From positions 1 to 61,794 of the forward strand of contig JAFIFT010000022.1 of the NCBI GenBank assembly GCA_020831865.1: a DNA stretch of 61,794 nt, read 5' to 3'. Below the pieces are notes generated by a model, which saw only the letters and a program-made list of their open reading frames with translations, was not told the DNA's origin and did no database searches. This DNA is from Legionellaceae bacterium (GTDB taxonomy: Bacteria; Pseudomonadota; Gammaproteobacteria; Legionellales; Legionellaceae). Positions 25,476 to 35,312 of this stretch are shown here, piece after piece. A program made the translations under genes and the position numbers. Numbering within the stretch: the first letter of the stretch is position 1; each line of letters starts with the position of its first letter.

Positions 25476-27854
25476 GTGACTGAGCAGACGATCAAACTGG
25501 CAAATCTTGGAATGCACGATTTACCTCAGGTTGGCGGTAAGAACGCTTCTTTGGGTGAAATGATCAGTCATTTGTCCCAGGTGGGGGTCAAGGTACCGGG
25601 CGGTTTTGCGACAACTGCGGATGCCTTTCGTGATTTTATTGCTCAAAATGCTTTGGACAAACAGATCTACACGCAGTTGCAAGCTCTGGATATTGAGAAT
25701 GTGAAGCAGTTGTCTGAATGTGGGAGTAAGATTCGTCAGTCCATCATGGACCTGCCCTTTACCGAGCGTTTTGTTGAATCGGTAAAAAAAGCCTATGAGG
25801 AGATGTGCCAGGAAGTGGGCCATCGGCAATTTTCAGTGGCGGTACGTTCCTCGGCCACCGCAGAAGATCTGCCTGATGCCTCGTTTGCCGGACAACAGGA
25901 AACGTTTCTCAATGTGAGCGGTATTGATCATATTCTGCAGGCAATTAAGCGTGTCTATGCATCTTTATTTAATGATCGTGCCATTGCCTATCGTGTGCAT
26001 CAGGGTTTTGATCACCGCGAGGTAGCCTTGTCAGCAGGTATCCAATTGATGATTCGCAGTGATATTGCGGTTTCCGGGGTGATGTTTACCATGGATACCG
26101 AATCAGGCTTTGACCAGGTCGTGATGATCACCGGCTCCTATGGTTTGGGAGAAATGGTGGTGCAGGGGGCGGTGAACCCGGATGAATTCTATGTCTATAA
26201 GCCTGCGTTGCAGGCAGATAAACCTGCTGTGATTCGACGCACACTTGGTTCCAAAGCCATGAAGATGATCTATGCTTCCGGAGCGGAAAATGACAGTCCG
26301 GTGCAAACAGTATCGGTCAGCCAGGAAGAACGGTTGCACTTTTGTTTAACGAATGCGGAAGCGGAAGCGTTGGCGCGGCAAGCGCTGATTATTGAAGCGC
26401 ATTATCAGCGTCCTATGGATATCGAGTGGGCAAAGGATGGCGTGAGTGGTGAACTCTATATTTTACAGGCACGTCCTGAAACGGTGAAGAGTCGTGAAAA
26501 TTCACGGCAGCTGGAGCGCTATCAATTAAAAGAAAAGTCAGCCATTTTGGCGGAAGGCCGTTCTATTGGCCAGCGGATTGGCAAAGGGCGTGCACGTATT
26601 GTTCGCGATGTCAGTGAAATGGACAAGGTGCAGCCAGGTGATGTGTTAATCTCTGATATGACCGATCCGGATTGGGAGCCGGTGATGAAACGTGCAGCGG
26701 CTATTGTAACCAATCGCGGGGGGCGTACTTGTCATGCGGCAATTATTGCCCGCGAATTGGGTATCCCGGCGGTGGTGGGCTGCGGTGATGCCACGCAATC
26801 TATTCGTGACGGTGAAAGCGTGACGGTCAGTTGTTCAGAAGGCGATGATGGTTTTGTTTATGAGGGACTGTTGAACTTTGAACGCAGCACGCTGGATGTG
26901 GAAACCATGCCGGATCTTCCCCTGAAAGTGATGTTGAATGTCGGTAATCCGGAACGGGCCTTTGCCTTTCAAGCCATACCGAATGCCGGCGTGGGTTTGG
27001 CGCGGCTTGAGTTTTTAATTTCCAATACGATTGGTATTCATCCCAAGGCGTTATTGGAATTTGATCACTTGCAAGATCGCAGTTTAAAACAGCTGATTGC
27101 GGACAAAACCGCCGCTTACGCGTCACCGGTAGACTATTATATTACCCGATTACAAGAAGGAATCGCGACGATTGCGGCTGCTTTTTATCCCAAACCGGTG
27201 ATTGTACGTCTGTCTGATTTCAAATCCAATGAATATGCCAATCTTGCCGGTGGGCATCTTTATGAACCGAAAGAAGAAAACCCTATGCTGGGTTTTCGCG
27301 GTGCTTCCCGCTATGTGTCGTCAAATTTTGCCGATTGTTTTGCTCTGGAATGCCAGGCGGTGCGCCGTGTGCGAGAGGAGATGGGATTGGATAATGTGGA
27401 AGTGATGATTCCTTTTGTCCGCACCGTGAATGAAGCGGCGAAGGTGATTGCGGTTTTGAAAGACCATGGCCTCGAGCGAGGTCAAGCTAAGCTGCGGATT
27501 ATTATGATGTGCGAATTGCCTTCCAATGCCTTATTGGCGGCACAGTTTTTGGAGTATTTTGACGGGTTTTCCATTGGTTCCAATGACCTGACACAGCTTA
27601 CTCTCGGGCTGGATCGGGATTCCGGCTTAGTCGCGGCCCAGTTCGATGAGCGTGATGAAGCGGTGAAAGCCTTATTGCATATGGCAATAGCTGCCTGTAA
27701 AAAAGCAGGTAAATATGTAGGAATCTGTGGACAGGGACCCTCGGATCACCAGGATTTTGCCCGCTGGTTAATGGAGGAGGGTATTGACTCCGTGTCCTTA
27801 AATCCAGATTCCGTTCTTGATACCTGCCTGTTTTTAGCAGGTGAATCGCTATGA
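25476..27854 (+). CDS. ppsA: Phosphoenolpyruvate synthase
   Basis: A 792-aa enzyme that makes PEP from pyruvate and ATP for gluconeogenesis, important for growth on amino acids. It has the PPDK-type N-terminal ATP-grasp domain ([12 protein letters not shown] near 16, [21 protein letters not shown] split near 120), the swivelling phosphohistidine domain ([18 protein letters not shown] near 410) and the C-terminal TIM barrel (VMIPFVRT and the catalytic Cys in [10 protein letters not shown] near 752). GTG 25476 is chosen because GAAGAAGGGG lies 6-7 bases before it; an in-frame ATG at 25458 is the alternative. It ends 37 bp before the MurG-like start. Confidence 0.96.
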   Translation: MTEQTIKLANLGMHDLPQVGGKNASLGEMISHLSQVGVKVPGGFATTADAFRDFIAQNALDKQIYTQLQALDIENVKQLSECGSKIRQSIMDLPFTERFVESVKKAYEEMCQEVGHRQFSVAVRSSATAEDLPDASFAGQQETFLNVSGIDHILQAIKRVYASLFNDRAIAYRVHQGFDHREVALSAGIQLMIRSDIAVSGVMFTMDTESGFDQVVMITGSYGLGEMVVQGAVNPDEFYVYKPALQADKPAVIRRTLGSKAMKMIYASGAENDSPVQTVSVSQEERLHFCLTNAEAEALARQALIIEAHYQRPMDIEWAKDGVSGELYILQARPETVKSRENSRQLERYQLKEKSAILAEGRSIGQRIGKGRARIVRDVSEMDKVQPGDVLISDMTDPDWEPVMKRAAAIVTNRGGRTCHAAIIARELGIPAVVGCGDATQSIRDGESVTVSCSEGDDGFVYEGLLNFERSTLDVETMPDLPLKVMLNVGNPERAFAFQAIPNAGVGLARLEFLISNTIGIHPKALLEFDHLQDRSLKQLIADKTAAYASPVDYYITRLQEGIATIAAAFYPKPVIVRLSDFKSNEYANLAGGHLYEPKEENPMLGFRGASRYVSSNFADCFALECQAVRRVREEMGLDNVEVMIPFVRTVNEAAKVIAVLKDHGLERGQAKLRIIMMCELPSNALLAAQFLEYFDGFSIGSNDLTQLTLGLDRDSGLVAAQFDERDEAVKALLHMAIAACKKAGKYVGICGQGPSDHQDFARWLMEEGIDSVSLNPDSVLDTCLFLAGESL

Positions 27855-27891
27855 GGCTGGTTTGCCGTGTCGATGGAGCTTGTGGGAGAGT

Positions 27892-28992
27892 ATGGATATG
27901 AGGCCTGTGATTGTGTTTACCGGGGGGGGCACGGCGGGGCATGTCAATCCCAATCTGGCCTTAATTGCGGCATTGCGGGCAGAAGACTGGACGCTACATT
28001 ATATTGGTTCTGCCCAGGGGCCAGAGGCTGCTATGATCCCACGGGCTAATATTCCTTTTCATGCTGTAAGCTCCGGAAAGTTAAGGCGTTATTTCAGTTG
28101 GCAAAATTTTATCGATCCATTCAAAACGCTATGGGGTATTGTGCAGTCCTGGCGTATATTAGGACAGGAAAAGGCGACACTGGTGTTTTCCAAGGGTGGT
28201 TTTGTTGCGTTTCCCGTTGTAGTGGCCGCCTGGTTGCGGCGTATACCGGTGATAGCCCATGAGTCGGATTTTAGTCCTGGTTTGGCCAATCGTTTAAGTT
28301 ATCCCTTCGCACGTAAAGTATGTTTGACCTTTGCCGGCACGCGTCGATATTTTAAGAATGACGAGCGGCTCATCATCAGTGGTACCCCGCTTCGCCAGGG
28401 CCTGGATGAGGGGATTAAAGGCAGGGGTCTGGATTCCTGTGGTTTTAAGGGCATGAAGCCCTGTTTGCTTTTTATGGGCGGCAGTCAGGGGGCGGCCAGT
28501 CTGAATCGGGTTGTCCGTGCGGCGTTACCCAGACTGTTGGAACAGTATCAGATTATCCATATTTGTGGGCCTGGAAAAGTTGATGATAGCTGGCGTGATC
28601 ACCCGGGTTATTGCCAGTTTGAATATGTCGATACCGAACTGCCGCATTTGCTGGCGGCAGCGGATGTTGTGATTTCTCGGGCGGGTGCCAATACCCTCTA
28701 TGAATTACTGGCGCTGCATAAACCACACTTGTTGATTCCGTTACCCGCGATAGCCAGTCGTGGCGATCAAATTGAAAATGCGCGCTATTTTGAGGAACAA
28801 GGAGTCAGTGTGGTATTGGCGGAAGCCCGTCTGAACGAAGACAGTTTGCTGGCGCAAATTGAGCTGATTTACCAGCAGAAAGCAGCTATTGCGGAAAAGA
28901 TTAAAACACTGGCCATTCAGTCTGCTACTACGACTATCATTGACCTTATTAAGGGGCAGCTTCGTGATCAATACCCGGCATATTCGCGATAA
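27892..28992 (+). CDS. MurG-family N-acetylglucosaminyltransferase, Firmicutes MurG2-like
   Basis: A 366-aa GT28 enzyme. N-domain motifs are FTGGGTAGHVNPNLALI at the start, ISSGKLRRYF-like VSSGKLRRYFSWQNFIDP near 55, FSKGGFVAFPVVVAAWL near 100 and IAHESDFSPGLANRLS near 120; C-domain motifs are FMGGSQGAASLN near 195 and SRAGANTLYELL near 260. These blocks look more like the second MurG of Bacillus and Clostridium than the dcw-cluster MurG of gammaproteobacteria (usual HVFPGLAVA and HEQNAVAG motifs are absent). It is outside any dcw cluster, follows ppsA and overlaps an M20 peptidase gene by 29 bp. The acceptor may be lipid I or another lipid-linked muropeptide. GGGAGAG precedes ATG 27892. Confidence 0.85.
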   Translation: MDMRPVIVFTGGGTAGHVNPNLALIAALRAEDWTLHYIGSAQGPEAAMIPRANIPFHAVSSGKLRRYFSWQNFIDPFKTLWGIVQSWRILGQEKATLVFSKGGFVAFPVVVAAWLRRIPVIAHESDFSPGLANRLSYPFARKVCLTFAGTRRYFKNDERLIISGTPLRQGLDEGIKGRGLDSCGFKGMKPCLLFMGGSQGAASLNRVVRAALPRLLEQYQIIHICGPGKVDDSWRDHPGYCQFEYVDTELPHLLAAADVVISRAGANTLYELLALHKPHLLIPLPAIASRGDQIENARYFEEQGVSVVLAEARLNEDSLLAQIELIYQQKAAIAEKIKTLAIQSATTTIIDLIKGQLRDQYPAYSR

Positions 28993-30385
28993 GATCAACC
29001 GTATTTGGGATGAGTCTATTCTGGAAACTTTATGTGAATACATTAGCATCCCCAATAAATCACCGCATTTTGACGAGCATTGGCAAGAGCATGGCTATAT
29101 GGAGCAAGCGGTCAACCTGATTGCGGATTGGTGCCGTCAACATGGTCCACAGGATATGGTGTTGGATGTGCTCCAACTGCCAGGGCGGACTCCATTAATC
29201 TATATGGAGATTCCCGGCCATGGAGAAGAAACGGTATTATTATACGGACATCTGGACAAGCAGCCTGAAATGACGGGTTGGCGAGAGGGCTTAGGGCCTT
29301 GGAAGCCTGTACTGGAGGGTGACAGGCTATATGGGCGAGGTGGCGCCGATGATGGTTATGCGGTGTTTGCTTCTCTGACCGCCATTCATGTTTTGCGCGA
29401 ACAGGGTTTACCGCATGCGCGCTGTGTCCTGCTAATTGAAGCCTGTGAGGAAAGTGGCAGTTACGACTTGCCCTATTATATCGATGCCTTGCAACACCGT
29501 ATTGGCCAGCCTGATTTGGTTATTTGCCTGGACTCTGGTGCCGGTGATTATGAGCGGCTATGGATGACCACGTCATTGCGGGGAAATATTGTCGGTCAAC
29601 TGACGGTGGAAACGCTGACCGAGGGAATTCACTCCGGCAATGGCAGCGGTATAGTCGCAGACAGTTTTCGTATTGCCCGGGCTTTGCTTGAGCGGGTGGA
29701 AGATCAGCACAGCGGGAACATCAAACTGCCAGCCCTGCATGGTGCCATACCGGAACAACGGCGGCAGCAAGCGCAAGACTGTGCAGCGATTCTCGGTGAG
29801 GCGCTGCTGGCCGCGTATCCTTTGCATGCCAAGGCGCACGCTGTAACGGAAGATAAGGCGGAGTTGATTCTAAATCGGACCTGGCGCCCGGCGCTGACCA
29901 TCACGGGTGCGGATGGTTTACCGGCTACGGTCGATGCTGGTAATGTGCTGCGCCCTTTAACCGCCTTAAAGCTCTCCATGCGCATTCCGCCTAACGTTTG
30001 TGCTGAAAAAGCAAGTGCCGCCCTGGTACAAGCCTTTGCTGAGAATATTCCTGCTCAAGCCAACGTTCATTTTCAGCTGGAAGATGCTGCTGCTGGCTGG
30101 CATGCTCCGGTCATGCAGGATTGGCTGGCTTTAGCAGTCAACGTGGCGTCTCAGGAATTTTTTGGGCAACCCCCGGCGTATATGGGAGAGGGGGGAAGCA
30201 TTCCTTTCATGGCAATGCTGGGAGAGAAATTCCCTGAGGCTCAATTTATGATTACCGGAGTATTGGGCCCCCATTCCAACGCGCACGGTCCGAATGAGTT
30301 TTTGCATTTGCCTATGGTAAAAAAATTAACCGCTTGTGTGGCCTATGTCATTCACGCGCACTATCAACAGACTCAGAGTGGGTGA
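28964..30385 (+). CDS. M20 family metallopeptidase (dipeptidase-like)
   Basis: A 473-aa M20 peptidase. Zinc ligands and catalytic residues are visible: LYGHLDKQPE near residue 91, GRGGADDGYAVF near 125, IEACEESGS near 160 and the dimerisation-domain HSGNGSG near 222; a final histidine is in GPHSNAHGPNE near 445. It cleaves small peptides or N-acyl amino acids in the cytosol. GTG 28964 with AAGGGG upstream is used; it overlaps the MurG-like gene by 29 bp. Its end overlaps the convergent kdoO by 38 bp. Pairing with a MurG-like gene hints at muropeptide recycling, but that is inference. Confidence 0.9.
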   Translation: MINTRHIRDKINRIWDESILETLCEYISIPNKSPHFDEHWQEHGYMEQAVNLIADWCRQHGPQDMVLDVLQLPGRTPLIYMEIPGHGEETVLLYGHLDKQPEMTGWREGLGPWKPVLEGDRLYGRGGADDGYAVFASLTAIHVLREQGLPHARCVLLIEACEESGSYDLPYYIDALQHRIGQPDLVICLDSGAGDYERLWMTTSLRGNIVGQLTVETLTEGIHSGNGSGIVADSFRIARALLERVEDQHSGNIKLPALHGAIPEQRRQQAQDCAAILGEALLAAYPLHAKAHAVTEDKAELILNRTWRPALTITGADGLPATVDAGNVLRPLTALKLSMRIPPNVCAEKASAALVQAFAENIPAQANVHFQLEDAAAGWHAPVMQDWLALAVNVASQEFFGQPPAYMGEGGSIPFMAMLGEKFPEAQFMITGVLGPHSNAHGPNEFLHLPMVKKLTACVAYVIHAHYQQTQSG

Positions 30386-31268
30386 TAACTCCACGGTTTT
30401 GTAAGCTCTGGATTTGTCTATAGGGCGATAGTTCGGGTCTGGCCATGGCTTCAACGGGTACATAGAAGGTTTGCTCCAGGAGGTATTGACCGCCCAGTGC
30501 AGCATGGGAAACCTGATCGGTAAAGACCAGCCAGCTACTCATGGCCGGGAAATCCACCGCAATTTTGGCAACGTTTTGTTGATACGACTCAGCGCATTTC
30601 ATCCGGTCATGCAACTGTAACATGATATGATCATAGGCACTGCGCACGCTTTTCGTCGCTTTCAGCCAGTGCATCAAGTGGGCAATAGCTCTACGGTAAG
30701 GGGGGATGTCGGAATAGAACCTTTGTAATACCTCAGGAAAGGCTTCGCCAAGATGCCAGAGACGGGCTTTACCATCAAAATTAATATTGCTAAACACACG
30801 GAGAATCCGTTTGCCATGCACCGGGCTGGCAGGGAAGGCATCCACGTGTAAACGGGTATCGTCTTTTCGTTTGGAACTGGGGCGCCCGGCAATCTCGGCA
30901 GGTCGGTAGCTGGTGCGTCCCCAGATCAGAGCCTCTTGATAAAAAGGCAGGATCTGCGTGACCAAGCCTTTGGCATAGTTTGCAAAATCATTCATAAAGT
31001 GTAATAGAAATTGCGCTTGTGTCTGTCCTTTCATGAGAGGGTTCAACCCTCCTATTGTCTGGCGCTGGACATCAAAGCTGAGATTTTTGTGCTTGCCATC
31101 TAAAATATTGGCTTCCAGCTTTGGGCGCATTTGTGGCGATACCGCCGGTGTATGCTCAGGTAAAAAAATCACTTTGCCTTCTTCCAGTGCTTGCAGACAT
31201 TGCGATGTGCACAGAGCCACATTCCCGGATAGCTCCGCCTTGGACACGGTATGGAGTACAGTCGTCAT
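30348..31268 (-). CDS. kdoO: Kdo hydroxylase (Fe(II)/2-oxoglutarate dioxygenase)
   Basis: A 306-aa protein of the Kdo hydroxylase family first described in Burkholderia and Yersinia, which converts the 3-deoxy-octulosonic acid of lipid A-core to Ko. The iron-binding facial triad is visible as TRLHVDAFPASP (HxD near residue 137) and a distal histidine in FTDQVSHAAL near 259; an adjacent RILRVFSNIN stretch is typical. ATG 31268 is used; GTG 31280 would add four residues. It would act on LPS at the cytoplasmic or inner-membrane stage, and together with the glycosyl module near 2.6-6.3 kb suggests a modified LPS. Confidence 0.88.
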   Translation of the reverse strand: MTTVLHTVSKAELSGNVALCTSQCLQALEEGKVIFLPEHTPAVSPQMRPKLEANILDGKHKNLSFDVQRQTIGGLNPLMKGQTQAQFLLHFMNDFANYAKGLVTQILPFYQEALIWGRTSYRPAEIAGRPSSKRKDDTRLHVDAFPASPVHGKRILRVFSNINFDGKARLWHLGEAFPEVLQRFYSDIPPYRRAIAHLMHWLKATKSVRSAYDHIMLQLHDRMKCAESYQQNVAKIAVDFPAMSSWLVFTDQVSHAALGGQYLLEQTFYVPVEAMARPELSPYRQIQSLQNRGVITHSESVDSARE

Positions 31269-31406
31269 AAGCTTGGTCACTTTTAAAAATGGATAGGTGT
31301 ATTACTGCCAGTGATCGTAGCAGATCAAAGGCACATAGGCTATGGTTGCAGGATACGGCAAGAGCAACTATCTTAATACAGAAAGAAGAACAAAGATGGG
31401 GGAGGT

Positions 31407-32270
31407 ATGCAGAAGATAGTACCGCATTTGTGGTTTGACCGTGAAGCTGTTGAGGCAACAGAATTTTACCTCTCTGTGTTTGATGATGCAGAATCTATCT
31501 CCCGCTATCAGATACAGGGCACCCCTTCAGGGGAGGTGGATATCATTGCTTTCAAACTCAGAGGCTTTGAATTCATGGCCATCTCTGCGGGACCCTATTT
31601 CAGACCCAATCCAGCGATATCATTCACCCTACCTTGCGACTCAGTGGAAGAAGTAGAGCACCTGTGGCAAAAACTGTCTCGCGATGGAACGGTACTGATG
31701 GAGCTTGGCGAATATCCTTTCAGTCCAAGATATGGATGGGTACAGGACCGCTATGGTGTTTCCTGGCAAATCATATTTTTTCCTGATATCCATCTGGAAC
31801 AGAAAATAATACCGCACCTGATGTTCACCCGCGAGGTTTGTGGTCTGGCGGAGGAAGCCATGAGCTTCTATGCTTCGATATTCTCTGGCTCGACCGTGGA
31901 GGACATCTTTAGATACCAGAACCAGGCACCGGATAAAGACGGCACGGTAGCGCATGCTTTTTTCAATTTGGCAGCGCAAAAGTTTGGTGCTATGGATTCT
32001 GCCCAGCCTCATGACTTTACGTTTAACGAAGCCATCTCCTTCATTGTCCGCTGCAAGACGCAGGAAGAGATCGACTACTTCTGGCAGCACTTATCTGCGG
32101 TACCTGAGTCAGAGCAATGTGGCTGGCTAAAGGACAAATACGGAGTCAGCTGGCAGATCCTTCCGGACACTATGAATGAGCTGATATTGAGCTGTCCTGA
32201 AAAGACAACACCGGCCCTGATGCAGATGAGAAAGATTGATTGGGGACGTCTTAAAAAAGCAGGAGAATAA
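31407..32270 (+). CDS. Two-domain VOC (PhnB-like) protein
   Basis: A 287-aa protein formed by two PhnB/3-demethylubiquinone methyltransferase-like VOC domains (about residues 1-128 and 132-262). Each starts with the KIVPHLWF or KIIPHLMF pattern, has an FYxSxF motif (EFYLSVF and SFYASIF) and ends DRYGVSWQI or DKYGVSWQI. Single-domain relatives are common; fusions of two are less so. The substrate is unknown. It stands alone with its own GGGGGAGG ribosome site unusually close to the ATG. Confidence 0.88.
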   Translation: MQKIVPHLWFDREAVEATEFYLSVFDDAESISRYQIQGTPSGEVDIIAFKLRGFEFMAISAGPYFRPNPAISFTLPCDSVEEVEHLWQKLSRDGTVLMELGEYPFSPRYGWVQDRYGVSWQIIFFPDIHLEQKIIPHLMFTREVCGLAEEAMSFYASIFSGSTVEDIFRYQNQAPDKDGTVAHAFFNLAAQKFGAMDSAQPHDFTFNEAISFIVRCKTQEEIDYFWQHLSAVPESEQCGWLKDKYGVSWQILPDTMNELILSCPEKTTPALMQMRKIDWGRLKKAGE

Positions 32271-32368
32271 TGGCAAATGCCGCTCGCTTTCACCACGCGC
32301 CCGTCATATTGACAAAAAATGCTCTGAAAAGTAAAATTATTTCTCTTTTGGGAGAAAAAAAGCTTGTC

Positions 32369-32430
32369 ATGGAAGGTGTTTTTTTATTCTCATCGTTCAG
32401 ACTATCTTAATTTTGCTCTTAGGGGGCTGT
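32369..32430 (+). other. Out-of-frame lipoprotein leader with a T7 tract
   Basis: ATG 32369, with GGGAGA upstream, reads MEGVF and then leaves the frame of the downstream hydrolase within a run of seven T (32379-32385). Adding a single T would give a continuous lipoprotein signal peptide: MEGVFFILIVQTILILLLGGC and then the hydrolase. As given, the in-frame part upstream of 32431 has no ATG and only a TTG at 32413. This could be slippage-based phase variation, a fixed frameshift or a sequencing error. Confidence 0.55.
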
Positions 32431-34101
32431 ATGCCGCGTTCTTATGATAAAAATCTAAGTCAACTTTCCAAAAAAATGGCCAACAGACGGCTTGTTAAAA
32501 AGCAAGACAAGCCACAGTCCAATATGCTTGCGCTTATGGAAACCCTCACTCTAAATGACCAGAGTGCCCAGAGCGAATTTTTATCTCCTGTAAGACGGCC
32601 AGACGGTCGCTATGTGACCAGTGAAGCGACTCTGGACCGCCTCATTGATCCAAAAATTTTCATAGAGACCCAATTAAAACGTTTTCTGCGCTGGTTAACC
32701 ACAAGCCCCCTGTTATTCAACATACTCTTCACCTGGATTTTTATTAAAAAGGCTGGAATGACGTTAGCCTACTTTGATCAGCAGGAGCATCTGAGCCTGG
32801 AGAAACTTTTCAAAGAAGGGCCTGAGCATCACCTGAGCGACAAAGAAACAGATCAATTTACCGTGCATAACCTGGGGCACGCCACACAACTCATTCAAAC
32901 ATCAGGCTTGAATATCCTTACTGATCCGGTATTTGGAAATTTGGCTCCGGTTTTTTATCCTTCCATGACCAAAGATTTTGGAAAGAATGTTCGTGCTCAA
33001 GATCTTCCCCACATTGATGTAATTTTAATTTCGCATAACCACCGTGATCACGTGGATGTAGACTCTCTGAAGCAATTAATAAAAAAAGCGCAAAACGAAG
33101 GCAGAGATTTACCCCACGTCCTGGTACCAGCGGGAGATAAAGACTTTTTTGAGGGACTCGGATTTACTGATGTGAAAGCGTTTGAATGGCATGAAGCGAT
33201 AACCCTGTACTCTCAAACAGATGAGCCCGTGACTTTTTGTAGCACAGCTGCCGACCATCGTTCGGGAAGAAATGGGTATGATGCGCATCGATCATTGGTG
33301 ATGGGGTGGGTCATTAGTCCCAAAAATAGAAATGAGATCCTTTATTTTGCTGGTGATACGGCAAGAATCAGCGACACTCGCATGGATAGTTTAGCCCTTG
33401 ATATTTATCAATTGTTCCAGCATAAGAAAACGCTGCCCAAGGGAGAGTTGCCCCGGGTCATTAACATGGAGCCGGGCGGGCCAAACTTTACTCGCAAAGA
33501 GATGAAACCAACCCATCAGTCCGCGGTGGACAGTATCGTTTCAGCTTTTCGGTTGGCCGTTGCTTTACATAAGGTAAGTAGCGCTGCTCAAGAAGAGACT
33601 GGCTTCACGCCCGAGCGCTGGTTAGATGCCACAGCAACGGTTTTCATGCATCAGAACAAATATGAACTCGGTCCGGACCGATTTAATGAGAATGTTTTCA
33701 TTTACGAGAGATTGGTAAGCTATTTACGCATGAGTGATGAGCAACTCCAGACGCATGCCGAAAAACAGAACACTAAAAGTTCGAGTTGGACGTTGTTTCA
33801 CAGGAGAAAAGATTTTATTATTGAGGGCGTACACGAGCTACGACAATTGGCGCAACAAATTTGGCCTGGTGAAACCATCCTGAACTGCAATCAAAAAGTG
33901 ATAGCATCTATTCGTGCTAAAACTCATTTCCCCCTGATTAATGAAAAACTCAGTTCTGAAGATGTGTTCCAATTTGAGCCAGGACAAGTATCAACCATTA
34001 TTCCGGATACTTTTTATACTGACAAGCACGGCTATCGCAAAGCGAAAGGTAGTATCATAGAAGACGAAGCGGCTGCTTTGACGTCGCCTGCGCCTGTTTG
34101 A
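32431..34101 (+). CDS. MBL-fold metallo-hydrolase, NAPE-PLD/RomA-like
   Basis: A 556-aa protein (from the first ATG in frame). The metallo-beta-lactamase core is in residues about 150-400: HNLGHATQLIQTSGLNILTDP, the metal motif SHNHRDHVD near 207 (HxHxDH), a later histidine in TAADHRSGRN and FAGDTARIS for the aspartate. This arrangement is that of N-acyl-phosphatidylethanolamine phospholipase D-like and UlaG-type hydrolases. The C-terminal 150 residues are a helical extension not seen in short family members. An out-of-frame lipobox leader lies just upstream, so the product may be exported as a lipoprotein when in frame. The 287-bp space after it holds no gene. Confidence 0.85.
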   Translation: MPRSYDKNLSQLSKKMANRRLVKKQDKPQSNMLALMETLTLNDQSAQSEFLSPVRRPDGRYVTSEATLDRLIDPKIFIETQLKRFLRWLTTSPLLFNILFTWIFIKKAGMTLAYFDQQEHLSLEKLFKEGPEHHLSDKETDQFTVHNLGHATQLIQTSGLNILTDPVFGNLAPVFYPSMTKDFGKNVRAQDLPHIDVILISHNHRDHVDVDSLKQLIKKAQNEGRDLPHVLVPAGDKDFFEGLGFTDVKAFEWHEAITLYSQTDEPVTFCSTAADHRSGRNGYDAHRSLVMGWVISPKNRNEILYFAGDTARISDTRMDSLALDIYQLFQHKKTLPKGELPRVINMEPGGPNFTRKEMKPTHQSAVDSIVSAFRLAVALHKVSSAAQEETGFTPERWLDATATVFMHQNKYELGPDRFNENVFIYERLVSYLRMSDEQLQTHAEKQNTKSSSWTLFHRRKDFIIEGVHELRQLAQQIWPGETILNCNQKVIASIRAKTHFPLINEKLSSEDVFQFEPGQVSTIIPDTFYTDKHGYRKAKGSIIEDEAAALTSPAPV

Positions 34102-34388
34102 GAAGCCTGTACTCTGGTAGATATAACCCTTGCAAAGCAGCATCTTGTGGCTCTTTGTAAGGGAAAGTGCGGTATGGCGACGCTATCATCATCCCTTCTT
34201 TCCCAATAGCTGCTGTCTCACTCGTTCTTGCCTCGGGGCATAGTCAGACCATGAGTGATTCTAAATTCCCCCGGCCAATTGCGCCAGCTTCTGACCAGCC
34301 ATGGTCTCTTCACTGAGGGTAACGCTTAACAAAAGATTAACATTTGTGCTGTATAATTATAACTAGAGCATATTGTTGGGGGTAGAGT

Positions 34389-34667
34389 ATGGTTGCCAGA
34401 GTGCTAAATCAGATGCAGGAGTTTATGCGAACGCTACAAACACAATTGCATTTCGAACACATATCCAAAATACAACCAAATGCAGCGGTACGTTTGCAAA
34501 CGCAACATGCAAGAATCGATTTAATTCAGAATTACCTGGCTCAAGGGAAAAAACTTAAACCTCCTGAGGCTACGAACGATGTTTATACGCGTTCAAAAAA
34601 AGGAAGCGGTAAAAGAGAATATGCACCTTCCTGGCAGCGGATATTACAGGCACGCAGGGTAGCGTAA
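34389..34667 (+). CDS. Small hypothetical protein (92 aa)
   Basis: A 92-aa basic, hydrophilic protein with two predicted helices and many Gln, Lys and Arg residues. TTGGGGGTAGAGT precedes the ATG. No family is recognised and no signal peptide or helix-turn-helix is evident. It converges on the 133-aa gene at 34698. Confidence 0.55.
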   Translation: MVARVLNQMQEFMRTLQTQLHFEHISKIQPNAAVRLQTQHARIDLIQNYLAQGKKLKPPEATNDVYTRSKKGSGKREYAPSWQRILQARRVA

Positions 34668-34697
34668 TATGGTCTGAGCGCACAGTAAATGAAAAAA

Positions 34698-35099
34698 CTA
34701 TCTCAGCCTGGCCGCATTCGTTATCACTTCCACATTGGTTTGCGGTTGATCCGGGGAAGTTCTGAAAAAAGGGTGGGTTAAGCCTTTGATAATAGACTGG
34801 ACCTCCGGGTTGTCATAGGGGGAACCGCCGCCATTTCTGAGCCCACTAGCACCTACGTTTCGATAATAGTTCGCCAGTAACTCATTTTGTTCCGGCTTTT
34901 CGTAAAACATATAATTCACAAAGGATAAGGCAAATACCCCCAGTGCGGAAGAAGGAGAAGCCGATACAACCGCCATTCCCGTGCCTAACAAACATCCCAG
35001 CACTAAATTCACTTCCGCTTTGGGGATTGCATCGAGGCCAAAGAACCTGAGGTTCAGTGGGTTGTGCGACCGTTTAATTTTGGTTTCGGCTGGATTCAT
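34698..35099 (-). CDS. Hypothetical protein with central glycine/alanine-rich membrane segment
   Basis: A 133-aa protein with a basic N-terminus, a hydrophobic pair (about residues 33-67, rich in Gly, Ala and Ser) and a hydrophilic C-terminus with a GLRNGGGSPYDNP stretch. The start at ATG 35099 is supported by AGGAGAGG. The function is unknown. It is divergent from the flagellar operon. Confidence 0.6.
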   Translation of the reverse strand: MNPAETKIKRSHNPLNLRFFGLDAIPKAEVNLVLGCLLGTGMAVVSASPSSALGVFALSFVNYMFYEKPEQNELLANYYRNVGASGLRNGGGSPYDNPEVQSIIKGLTHPFFRTSPDQPQTNVEVITNAARLR

Positions 35100-35252
35100 T
35101 AACCTCTCCTGGGATTTGGGCAATAAAAAGAGAGCCATTATAATTAAAATGAGGCTTTTTGTCTACATCTTGCCTTTTTATTGCACGTTTTAGATTGCCC
35201 GGGATACTGTGAATTTAATGTCTCCTCAAGGTTTCAACTGGGGGAATTAATA

Positions 35253-35270
35253 CTTGGTACGCTATTTGCA
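35253..35270 (+). promoter_or_regulatory. Sigma54 (RpoN) promoter of fleS operon
   Basis: TTGGTACG, 4 bases, TTGCA: the -24 GG (35256-35257) and -12 GC (35268-35269) are separated by exactly 10 bases, the defining sigma54 geometry. It lies about 43 bp upstream of the fleS start. In flagellar hierarchies this class is activated by FleQ-type regulators. Confidence 0.85.
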
Positions 35271-35312
35271 TATTGAGTTGTAATCTGGAGAATGTGACTA
35301 CCAATAAGAAAA

